Program-made: the position numbers and the translations under genes
Shown: positions 57,215-64,000 of the stretch, piece after piece
Layout: every line of letters begins with the position of its first letter
Numbering within the stretch: the stretch's first letter is position 1
The notes under the pieces: model-generated
Database searches by the model: none
Told to the model about the DNA's origin: nothing
What the model saw: only the letters and a program-made list of their open reading frames with translations
Assembly: GCF_025146565.1 (NCBI RefSeq)
Contig: NZ_CP102258.1
Span: 2,698,001-2,762,000, forward strand
Direction: 5' to 3'
DNA: 64,000 nt
Origin: Bacteroides eggerthii
GTDB taxonomy: Bacteria; Bacteroidota; Bacteroidia; Bacteroidales; Bacteroidaceae

Positions 57215-57676
57215 CTAATTTTCCGGTTTGAATGTTTCGTAAGTATTATCATCAAAGAAAATTCTTATTTCGGTTATTTTCCTTGGTGGCCTTTCTTTAT
57301 AGATAATCTCTTGTTTTACAATCTCTTTGGTGGGCTTTTGTGCTGTTTCTAATGCGATTTCCTTGCGATTTTCCGAAACATTCGGTTCATAGGACGGGTT
57401 TTCTGGATTGTCAGCAAATAGCGGATAGTCAAATCCACCGCTTTCAGTGGAAGAGGAATCATTACTCATATTTCCTTCCCCCGTTAGCAACCATTCCAAG
57501 TTAATGTCCTTGTAACATTGGTGCAACTTCAGAATTACTTCTGTACTTGGATATTTATTGCGAGAACCTAAAATGTGAGAAATGGTAGCTTGGGCCACTC
57601 CAATGCTTTCGGCAAATGCTCCGGCAGTTAGTTTTTCCCGATCCATTATCATCTTAAATCTATCTTTTATACTCAT
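57215..57676 (-). CDS. XRE-family transcriptional regulator
   Basis: 153 residues. The N-terminal HTH_XRE covers about 8-65 (KLTAGAFAESIGVAQATISHILGSRNKYPSTEVILKL), followed by LEWLLTGEGNM as in many Bacteroidetes phage-repressor-like regulators. A disordered middle (SSSTESGGFDYP) and a basic end (KERPPRKITEIRIFFDDNTYETF) follow. It may control itself through the operator-like palindromes just upstream. Target genes unknown. Confidence 0.85.
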   Translation of the reverse strand: MSIKDRFKMIMDREKLTAGAFAESIGVAQATISHILGSRNKYPSTEVILKLHQCYKDINLEWLLTGEGNMSNDSSSTESGGFDYPLFADNPENPSYEPNVSENRKEIALETAQKPTKEIVKQEIIYKERPPRKITEIRIFFDDNTYETFKPEN

Positions 57677-57690
57677 GGTGTGATTATTAT

Positions 57691-57785
57691 TACAATTGTA
57701 TTCCTAAACTATCCGATTACAAAAGTAAATAATAAAAATCACAAAAGCAAATCATAATTGTAATATGTGATTTTTTACAGTTGTA
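57691..57785. promoter_or_regulatory. Operator-like palindromes upstream of the XRE gene
   Basis: TACAATTGTA at 57691-57700, ATAATTGTAA near 57754 and TACAGTTGTA at 57776-57785 are variants of one palindrome. The middle one is enclosed by a 10-bp inverted repeat AAAAATCACA / TGTGATTTTT (57734-57743 and 57766-57775). The first lies 15 bp before the start codon of the XRE gene. Autoregulation by that protein is inferred. Confidence 0.55.
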
Positions 57786-58558
57786 CTCCTGATCATTACT
57801 TATGTTATATATTAATGTGCAATGTCTATTATTGATTGATTTATCATTAATATTTTTAGTTTAATTAAAATCTATATTTTATTGATATATAATGTATTAT
57901 ATACACTATATTTGCTTGATTTTACCTGTATTACAATTGTTTCATGCTTGTTATTTGTTCTATTAAGCCTTTGCTATAATAAAATGTGGTATAGTTAAGA
58001 TTTATAGCTATTTATATTTCTAAAATGTTACTATTAATGGTTTGTTGTATAAACGTATAATGAGCGATATTATTAATGCAAATTTCGATATTTACAATTG
58101 TATTGATGATATAATATGTATATTTGGTATATATTACCATTGTATTTTATACAATAGTAATATATGCTTTTTACGAAAGTTATATTCCATAGTTGCAGTG
58201 CACAACTATTCTCTCTATTTAGTATTGATGGATAAATTTGGATGGGCTATTTTTTTAAGAAAATGGGTGACAATTAGCAAGCGGATTTATATTCTCTCTG
58301 TTCCACTTCTCATTAAGATGAAATCTTTGCCTTATTTCCGTATAAATGTCTGGATGATTAAAAAAATGCGATTCTCAGGGCATCTTTTTGGGGGTATTTT
58401 ATTGTATATTAGTCTTTTATACTACTTTTAGGGTTATTGGCAAAGAGGTGAAATAGAAAAAAAGGGGGAAATTCCCCCTAAATGTGACAGAATGATACAA
58501 AAATGAACAGTTTCTTCTATTTACTTTATTGTAGGAAAGGTTATGTTCAAAGGAGTTT
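57786..58558. other. AT-rich gene-poor island
   Basis: About 770 bp with very high AT content and no recognised gene. TACAATTGT recurs at 57932 and in full at 58093. One frame at 58042-58431 on + (129 residues, mostly Ile/Leu/Tyr/Phe/Lys) is open, but its composition looks like chance in AT-rich DNA. A short palindrome (AGGGGGAA-A-TTCCCCCT, 58464-58480) lies near the right end and may be a terminator. The island may be a decayed insertion or a regulatory region. Confidence 0.55.
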
Positions 58559-59578
58559 TTAATGCAGGATTTTAAAGATCAACTCACGCAAGAGATCGCT
58601 GTCATTTAATGAAGAGTTGCCTACTCCTTTGGATTTTGCATCCGTATATCGTATTTCTCCAATGATTTGCATGGTTTTTACTCCATTATATCGCCGCATG
58701 GCATTTAGATATTCACGAGACTGCCATGGAGTCTTTAAGCCTATGAATGAAGCAATGCCTTGCTCTGTTTTTTCGGGAGCGTAATAGGCTAACATTAAGT
58801 TGGAAAAGAATCCAAAAAGTAAAGATAAAGTCATTTGAATCGGATTGGTTTTTGGATTTTCTTCAAAATATTTTATTATTTTATTCGCTTTCAAGATGTC
58901 CTTTTCCACAATGGCGCTACGGAGCTCAAAGTTGTTATAATCTTTGCTGATTCCAATGTTTCGCTCTATCTGTTCGGGGGTAACGCGTGTCTGGCTTTTT
59001 GGAAGTGTAATAATCAGTTTCTCCAGCTCTCCGGTAAGGCGACTGAGATCGGTTCCTACGAAATCGGCAAGCATGGAAGTTGCTTTGGGATCCATGTCTA
59101 CCCCCTTACGTTTCATGTATGACGTGATGAATGTCGGAAGCTGGGCATCCCTTACTTTCTTAGATTCGAACAGTATGCCGGACTTTTCTATTTCGGCAGC
59201 CAGCTTTTTCCTTCTGTCCAGTGTGCCATGCTTGTGGCATATTACCAATATAGTGGAAAGCAAAGGCTTCTGAAGGTAATAGGAAAGCTCTTCCATGTTG
59301 CGTATGTTCTGTGCTTCCTTTACCACAACCACTTGGTGTTCTGACATCATCGGATAACGTTTGGCGGCATTGATGATTGTAGCTACATCTACGTCTGCAC
59401 CATACATTACGGTCAGGTTGAACTCTTTTTCGGTTTCATTCAGTATATTGTCCGTTATATAATCCGAAAGAAGATCGATGTAATATGGTTCTTCGCCCAT
59501 TAAATAATAGACGGGGCGGTATTGTCCGGCTTTTAGCTCTTTGATAATGTCGTCACACGTGATTTCCTGCTTTGCCAT
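58559..59578 (-). CDS. holA: DNA polymerase III delta subunit
   Basis: 339 residues of the clamp-loader delta subunit, which opens the sliding clamp. N-terminal GQYRPVYYLMGEEPYYIDLLSDYI, a degenerate P-loop region and KRYPMMSEHQVVVVKEAQNI are typical. LEKLIITLP follows in the middle. It lies 11 bp after amn on the same strand. Confidence 0.92.
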   Translation of the reverse strand: MAKQEITCDDIIKELKAGQYRPVYYLMGEEPYYIDLLSDYITDNILNETEKEFNLTVMYGADVDVATIINAAKRYPMMSEHQVVVVKEAQNIRNMEELSYYLQKPLLSTILVICHKHGTLDRRKKLAAEIEKSGILFESKKVRDAQLPTFITSYMKRKGVDMDPKATSMLADFVGTDLSRLTGELEKLIITLPKSQTRVTPEQIERNIGISKDYNNFELRSAIVEKDILKANKIIKYFEENPKTNPIQMTLSLLFGFFSNLMLAYYAPEKTEQGIASFIGLKTPWQSREYLNAMRRYNGVKTMQIIGEIRYTDAKSKGVGNSSLNDSDLLRELIFKILH

Positions 59579-59589
59579 ATTTTTTTGCT

Positions 59590-60366
59590 TTACCAGTCGA
59601 ATTTCAGATGTTTTACGGTTTTCTTTTCGTCAATAATCATACGCAGGGATGCGATGCCTATTTCAACGTGTTCCGTTACGTAATTTTGGGTTACTATATT
59701 ATCGCTCTTATCGGTCTTGACCCCTTCGGGAATCATTGGTTGATCGGACACCAGTAATAAGGCTCCTGTCGGGATATGATTGGCAAAGCCGCAGCTGAAT
59801 AAAGTTGCCGTTTCCATGTCAACTGCCATGGCGCGCGTCTTCTTGAGGTATTCTTTGAAGTTTTCATCATGTTCCCAAATACGGCGATTGGTAGTATATA
59901 CGGTTCCGGTCCAGTAATCACGCGCATAGTCGCGAATGGCGGAAGAAACGGCACGTTGCAGCATAAACGCCGGTAATGACGGCACTTCCGGTGGAAAATA
60001 GTCGTTTGAGGTACCTTCGCCACGGATGGCGGCGATTGGAAGGATAAGGTCCCCTATTCTATTTTTTTTGTCTATACCACCGCATTTGCCTAAAAACAGA
60101 CATGCTTTAGGCTGAATAGCGCTCAGTAAATCCATGATAATGGCGGCATTAGGGCTTCCCATTCCAAAATTGATAATGGTTATTCCTTCCGCACTGGCAG
60201 AAATCATATTGGCATCTTTGCCGAGAATGGGAACATTGAACTTTTCAGCGAAAATTTCCACATACTTGTTGAAGTTGGTCAACAGGATATACTCTCCAAA
60301 ATCTTCCAGGTTACGTTTTGTGTAACGGGGTAGCCAATTAGCGACGATTTCTTCTTTTGTTTTCAT
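59590..60366 (-). CDS. amn: AMP nucleosidase
   Basis: 258 residues of the nucleoside phosphorylase superfamily, short form without the N-terminal regulatory domain of E. coli Amn. GMGSPNAAIIMDLLSAIQPKACLFLGKCGGID, RGEGTSNDYFPPEVP and AVDMETATLFSCGFAN are its marks. It cleaves AMP to adenine and ribose-5-phosphate. It forms an operon with holA, an order I have seen in Bacteroides. Confidence 0.9.
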   Translation of the reverse strand: MKTKEEIVANWLPRYTKRNLEDFGEYILLTNFNKYVEIFAEKFNVPILGKDANMISASAEGITIINFGMGSPNAAIIMDLLSAIQPKACLFLGKCGGIDKKNRIGDLILPIAAIRGEGTSNDYFPPEVPSLPAFMLQRAVSSAIRDYARDYWTGTVYTTNRRIWEHDENFKEYLKKTRAMAVDMETATLFSCGFANHIPTGALLLVSDQPMIPEGVKTDKSDNIVTQNYVTEHVEIGIASLRMIIDEKKTVKHLKFDW

Positions 60367-60422
60367 AAGATTTCATTAAATTTGTTCCCTAAAGAGTCGT
60401 TAAGGAGTGATTGTTTAACTTA

Positions 60423-60430
60423 CAAAGTTA
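60423..60430 (-). promoter_or_regulatory. -7 box of the amn-holA promoter
   Basis: Reads TAACTTTG on the minus strand, 57 bp before the amn ATG. Confidence 0.5.
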
Positions 60431-60464
60431 CAATAAAAAAGTAAAAACAAGAAATTAAAATAGA

Positions 60465-60914
60465 ATGTTCTCACTGAACTTGCCGGCATTTGATGCCAAA
60501 ATTGCTATGAGGGACGGGAAAAGGAGTATTTTTGACGTAGTCCGTCGCCGATATGTTGCTTTGACTCCTGAGGAATGGGTGCGACAGCACTTTGTGCACT
60601 TTCTTTTGGTGCATAAAGGTTATCCGCAGGCGCTTATGGCAAACGAGGTGCAGGTGCAATTGAATGGCACTAAAAAACGCTGTGATACAGTGCTTTACAG
60701 GCGTGATCTCACAGCGCGTATGATTGTGGAATACAAGGCTCCCGAAGTGGAAATTACTCAAAAGGTTTTCGATCAGATTACCCGTTACAATATGGTATTG
60801 AAGGTGGACTATCTGATAGTGAGTAATGGTATCAGGCATTATTGCTGTCGTATGGATTATGAAAATAATAGTTATATTTTCTTACAAGATATACCCGATT
60901 ACAAGGATCTTTGA
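60465..60914 (+). CDS. Lone HsdR-N-type PD-(D/E)xK nuclease-fold protein
   Basis: 149 residues that match only the N-terminal nuclease domain of type I restriction R subunits. The pattern is KRCDTVLYRRDLTARMIVEYKAPEVE: D70 region and E-x-K in VEYKA (around residues 89-91). No helicase part, no hsdM or hsdS near. Such single-domain proteins are widespread in Bacteroidetes. The role is unknown; it is not evidence for a restriction system here. Divergent from amn. Confidence 0.82.
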   Translation: MFSLNLPAFDAKIAMRDGKRSIFDVVRRRYVALTPEEWVRQHFVHFLLVHKGYPQALMANEVQVQLNGTKKRCDTVLYRRDLTARMIVEYKAPEVEITQKVFDQITRYNMVLKVDYLIVSNGIRHYCCRMDYENNSYIFLQDIPDYKDL

Positions 60915-60916
60915 TT

Positions 60917-61004
60917 TGAGTCACTGAGTGAGCTGCAATGAGTCCCTGAGTGAAAGGGATTCAGTCAGGGAGTCAATGCCTTTCACTCAGGGACTCATTG
61001 TATC
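60917..61004 (+). repeat. 22-bp periodic palindromic array D (GAGTC/CTGAGTGA core)
   Basis: Four units of exactly 22 bp at 60917, 60939, 60961 and 60983. Centres fall at 60926, 60948, 60970 and 60992. Unit 1 has the palindrome TCACTGAGTGA, unit 2 GAGTCCCTGAGTGA, unit 3 TCAGGGAGTCA and unit 4 TCACTCAGGGACTC. Units 2 and 4 are reverse complements over 22 bases (60936-60957 and 60979-61000) and could fold into a long stem. It starts two bases after the nuclease gene's stop. Confidence 0.9.
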
Positions 61005-61164
61005 CCCTCTCAGAGTAGCTTCTGGACGGGGGATGAAAATGTTGATGATGTGTGAAAATGATAGTAAAAAATACGTATCCCCTCCTACTCCTATAAGTTT
61101 GGACAAATGTGTGAAATTAATTGGAAATAGCAAAATAGGCCTACTTTTGATTTTCATGTTCACA

Positions 61165-61220
61165 AATAAGGTTCAGGCTGTTATTCATCTCATAAAATAA
61201 CTGCCTGAACCTTATTGGGT
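61165..61220. terminator. Hairpin before the zinc-ribbon gene end
   Basis: Exact 14-base arms AATAAGGTTCAGGC at 61165-61178 and GCCTGAACCTTATT at 61203-61216. Probably the terminator of the nif3-zinc-ribbon operon on the minus strand. The 61005-61164 stretch before it shows nothing else. Confidence 0.75.
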
Positions 61221-61241
61221 TTATCGCAAGAATTACGGAAT

Positions 61242-62072
61242 TTATTCAGCGTCTGCTGCTTTCTTTCTGCTTCTTGTTGTTTTTTCTTTTACCGGTTCTT
61301 CTTTCACTTCCGGAGCAATACCTGCCAGTTCCGGGTCAATCATGATACGTCCGCAATATTCGCAAACAATGATTTTCTTACGTGAACGGATGTCCAATTG
61401 TCTTTGAGGCGGAATTTTGTTGAAGCAACCACCGCAGGCATCACGCTGTACATAAACGATGCCCAAACCGTTGCGTGAATTTTTGCGGATACGCTTGAAA
61501 GACTGGAGCAGACGCGGTTCGATTTTTGTTTCGAGATCTTTGGCTTTGTCTCTTAGCTTTTCTTCTTCCTGTTTGGTTTCAGAAATGATTTCGTCCAGCT
61601 CATTCTTCTTTACGTCCAGATCTTTTTGTCTTTCTTCCAAAGCGGCAATGCTTTCTGCTGCTTCCTGAGATTTCACTTCCTCATCAGCGGTAAACTCTTT
61701 GATTCTCTTTTCGCAAAGCTCAATTTCCAATGTTTGGAACTCGATTTCTTTACTTAGGAAGTCATATTCGCGGTTGTTACGTACGTTTTCCTGTTGTTCT
61801 TTATATTTTGCAACGGAAGCTTTTGCGGTTTCGATCTCTACTCTTTTGGTAGCAATAGCGGATTTCAATTCGGAAACCTCCGACTGGATTCTTTCGATAC
61901 GGGTACTCAAACCGGCAATTTCATCTTCCAAGTCTTGCACTTCCAGAGGAAGCTCGCCTCTCAACGTCTTGATTTCATCAATTTTAGACAACATGGTCTG
62001 TAATTGGAACAAAGCTTTTAATTTCTGCTCCACTGTCAATTCCTGAGGATCTTTTTTTGCTTCTTTAGCCAT
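61242..62072 (-). CDS. Coiled-coil zinc-ribbon protein (C4 type)
   Basis: 276 residues. About residues 10-190 are a long charged coiled coil (EVQDLEDEIAGLSTRIERIQSEVSELKSAI). A C4 zinc ribbon follows: CGGCFNKIPPQ and VCEYCGRIM near 205-242. The end is basic (KEKTTRSRKKAADAE). The family is widespread and sometimes linked to nucleic-acid or ribosome-related tasks, but function is not established. Directly after the Nif3-like gene, five bases apart. Confidence 0.85.
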   Translation of the reverse strand: MAKEAKKDPQELTVEQKLKALFQLQTMLSKIDEIKTLRGELPLEVQDLEDEIAGLSTRIERIQSEVSELKSAIATKRVEIETAKASVAKYKEQQENVRNNREYDFLSKEIEFQTLEIELCEKRIKEFTADEEVKSQEAAESIAALEERQKDLDVKKNELDEIISETKQEEEKLRDKAKDLETKIEPRLLQSFKRIRKNSRNGLGIVYVQRDACGGCFNKIPPQRQLDIRSRKKIIVCEYCGRIMIDPELAGIAPEVKEEPVKEKTTRSRKKAADAE

Positions 62073-62077
62073 TTTAA

Positions 62078-63172
62078 TTACATGTATTTTATGGGATTCG
62101 TATTTACTTTGCTTGGTTGAACTTCAACAGCAGGAAACAAATCCCGGATTATTGTATAAAATATTTCTTTTGTATACTGTTCGCTTTCATAATGCCCTAT
62201 CTCTGCCAACAGGATGTCTGTGTCGTGGCCGAAATAGTCGTGGTATTTTATTTCGCCGGTAATGAAGACATCAGCATGGTTGCGTATGGCAAGCGGCATG
62301 AGAAAAGCCCCTGCACCGCCACATAGGGCAACGGTCTGTATCTCCCGCCCGGTCAGTTTGTTGTGTTTCAGGCAACCCACTTCAAAGGTTTTCTTGATAC
62401 GCTTCAGGAACTCCAATTCGGTTTCCGGAGCTTCCAATTCGCCGATAACGCCTGCTCCGGCTTGTTGCCAGGAGTTCTGCAACGGATATAAATCAAATGC
62501 AGGTTCCTCGTACGGATGTGCGGCGAGTAACGCTTTTATTGCTTCTGCTTTTCGGTAAGCTGGCAGAATGGTTTCGATACGCGTCTCCTTTTCCACATGC
62601 CGCTCGCCGATTTTTCCGCAATAAGGATTGGCGCTTTCAAGAGCACGAAACATTCCCTCGCCCTCCACATTGTAGCTGCACGAATCATAATTGCCGATAC
62701 ATCCGCATCCGGCAGATGCCAATGCTGTGCGTACTTGTTCCGCCTGTGCGGCAGGTACGAATGTCACCAGTTTCAATAAAGCGTTTTCTTTGGCTTCCAG
62801 TACACGTACATTCTTTAATCCGATTTTCTCGGCAATCTTGAAATTCACTCCTTCCGGTGCATTGTCCAGGTTAGTGTGGGCGGAATAAATGACAAGGTCG
62901 TTCTTGATAGCTTTCAAGATACAACGCTCCACATAGTCCTTTCCTGTAATGGATTTATAACCTTTGAAGATAAGCGGATGATGCGATATGACAAGATTGT
63001 ACCCTAACGCAATTGCTTCGTCCAATACGGCTTCAGTAACGTCAAGACACAACAAAGCCCCTGTTGCTTCCGCATCTGTCAATCCAATTTGCAGGCCGGC
63101 ATTGTCAAATCCGTCTTGCAATGGCAGAGGCGCGAACCGTTCAAGGGCGCTTACTATCTCCTTAATTTTCAT
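62078..63172 (-). CDS. Nif3-like dinuclear metal centre protein
   Basis: 364 residues from MKIKEIVSALERFAP; an ATG eight codons earlier lies over the promoter region. LQDGFDNAGLQIG, VISHHPLIFKG and YSAHTNLDNAPEGVN carry metal-binding histidines and aspartate, with HYESEQYTKEIF at the end. A PII-like domain lies in the middle (about 130-240), as in the long YqfO type. GTP-cyclohydrolase-related annotation exists for the family, but the true substrate is unclear. Confidence 0.92.
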   Translation of the reverse strand: MKIKEIVSALERFAPLPLQDGFDNAGLQIGLTDAEATGALLCLDVTEAVLDEAIALGYNLVISHHPLIFKGYKSITGKDYVERCILKAIKNDLVIYSAHTNLDNAPEGVNFKIAEKIGLKNVRVLEAKENALLKLVTFVPAAQAEQVRTALASAGCGCIGNYDSCSYNVEGEGMFRALESANPYCGKIGERHVEKETRIETILPAYRKAEAIKALLAAHPYEEPAFDLYPLQNSWQQAGAGVIGELEAPETELEFLKRIKKTFEVGCLKHNKLTGREIQTVALCGGAGAFLMPLAIRNHADVFITGEIKYHDYFGHDTDILLAEIGHYESEQYTKEIFYTIIRDLFPAVEVQPSKVNTNPIKYM

Positions 63173-63193
63173 TATCGGTAGAAAATTTGGTTG

Positions 63194-63201
63194 CAAATAT
63201 A
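63194..63201 (-). promoter_or_regulatory. -7 box of the nif3-zinc-ribbon operon
   Basis: Reads TATATTTG on the minus strand, 22 bp before the chosen Nif3-like start. Confidence 0.55.
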
Positions 63202-63216
63202 CATAAAAGTAGCGAA

Positions 63217-64000
63217 TTACGGCTTACTTTTTACTTTTTTTTCTATCATGACAGGCCGTAGCTTTCCGTAGGCGTCGAAAGACTTACGCGAAGCCAATGA
63301 AATGGTTATCATCAGTGAAAGCATAGATGCCGTAAATGTGATAACCATAATCATCATCTGATATTTGATAGCGACATTGGGACTACTCCCGCCCAATATC
63401 TGTCCAATCATTGTTCCGGGAAATGCTACCAAGCCCATGACAGAGATATTGGCGATGAGCGGACTGAATGCCTTGATAATGGCCTGACGGATAAACGGCG
63501 CTTGCGCTTCTGTACGGGTAGCCCCGTTACCAAGCAGATAGCGGTAAAGTTGTTGCTCGCGTTTCAATCCGCTATAATAAGTATTTAGGGCTATAACATT
63601 ACTGGATAGCATGTTTCCCATCAATATGCCGAAAATAGGAATGAAGTATTGGGCACTGAACACATTTTCAAGACGCAGTACGATTCCTATAAAATACATT
63701 CCCACGCATACCACGCTACACAGAAAACCTACGGATATAGGTATCAGTAATATCCTGCGTTTCAGTTGTGTGCGTGCCAGTGCCGTTTGCGAAGCTACGA
63801 GTATCATGACGATTACCCACAGGAAATTAATCCACGGATTATTCCAAAGAAAAAGGTATTTCAGATAAACGCCGATGAAGAAAAGCTGCACAATCATGCG
63901 TGCCGTACCGATGAGAGTTGCACGTAGCAGGCCGGTCTTGAATTTCCATATATAGAATAATGGTATTAATAGCAAAAGTAGTCCGATGCCCAGACTGAGG
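63217..64000 (-). CDS. fetB: FetB-type ABC transporter permease, partial
   Basis: The frame stays open to the window edge (upstream of 63975 it still encodes hydrophobic residues LSLGIGLLLL), so the N-terminus is missing. Visible are KTGLLRATLIGTARMIVQLFFIGVYLKYLF, several membrane helices and the cytoplasmic loop line GNGATRTEAQAPFIRQAIIKAFSPLIANISVMGLVAFPGTMIGQILGGSSPNVAIKYQ. This is the UPF0014/FetB family, a permease that in E. coli exports iron with the ATPase FetA. The partner would be upstream, outside the window. Confidence 0.88.
   Translation of the reverse strand, partial: LSLGIGLLLLLIPLFYIWKFKTGLLRATLIGTARMIVQLFFIGVYLKYLFLWNNPWINFLWVIVMILVASQTALARTQLKRRILLIPISVGFLCSVVCVGMYFIGIVLRLENVFSAQYFIPIFGILMGNMLSSNVIALNTYYSGLKREQQLYRYLLGNGATRTEAQAPFIRQAIIKAFSPLIANISVMGLVAFPGTMIGQILGGSSPNVAIKYQMMIMVITFTASMLSLMITISLASRKSFDAYGKLRPVMIEKKVKSKP

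Noticed and set aside
58042-58431. A 129-residue ORF in the AT-rich island
   Set aside because: Composition is dominated by Ile, Leu, Tyr, Phe and Lys as expected from AT-rich chance frames. No domain, no promoter and no clear start context.
60465-60914. Type I restriction-modification system
   Set aside because: Only a single nuclease-like domain is present. No helicase, methylase or specificity genes lie within the window.
60928-61200. A 90-residue ORF after the nuclease-domain gene
   Set aside because: It runs through array D and into the terminator region. Its N-terminal residues only reflect the repeat.

Overview
The window is chromosomal DNA of a gut Bacteroides or a close relative. 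Three things point there: promoters of the TAnnTTTG type (the Bacteroidetes -7 box) before many genes, a complete Bat (Bacteroides aerotolerance) operon, and the rpmB-rpmG-DUF4295 trio next to ftsY. I cannot name the species from sequence alone.

Layout. 1-9.7 kb: the end of a menaquinone operon (menD-menB-menC-menE) runs straight into late cobalamin genes. menE is fused in frame to cobQ, followed by cobD and cbiB. The nucleotide-loop genes cobU-cobT-cobS-cobC sit convergently on the other strand. 9.8-18.4 kb: tRNA-Gly(CCC), proS, a large tamB, then tsaD and a CinA-type amidase gene. 18.4-23.1 kb: rpmB, rpmG, a DUF4295 gene, ftsY, rimO, a small HU gene, and an unusual HU-membrane-LysM protein. 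23.2-33.7 kb: moxR, a DUF58 gene and the Bat genes, all on +, then a small HTH gene and a universal stress protein gene. 33.7-39.8 kb: an apparently intact 6.0 kb Microviridae (small ssDNA phage) provirus with no integrase, bounded by two dif-like 31-32 bp repeats. 39.8-51.6 kb: a TPR protein gene, gyrA, clpC, htpG, a patatin/outer-membrane-barrel protein and three tandem tRNA-Arg(ACG) genes. 51.6-64 kb: dapA, ligA, trmD, pyrD-pyrK, an XRE regulator beside an AT-rich gene-poor island, amn-holA, a lone HsdR-N-type nuclease domain, a zinc-ribbon protein, a Nif3-like protein and the 3' part of fetB.

The most unusual signal is a class of intergenic arrays. At four separate places (about 10.05, 12.0, 24.35 and 60.95 kb) short palindromes recur at exactly 22 bp, two helical turns. 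Each array has its own core sequence (GTTAAC; TACCA-N5-TGGTA; TTTAGTAAA; TCACT-G-AGTGA and relatives), but unit length and palindromic character are shared. I do not recognise this architecture as a named repeat family. Other points worth following are the menE-cobQ fusion, the dif-integrated provirus with small unannotated ORFs, and the protein that could join DNA to peptidoglycan.

All functional calls come from motif recognition by eye. No database search was run. Short-site coordinates may be off by a base.
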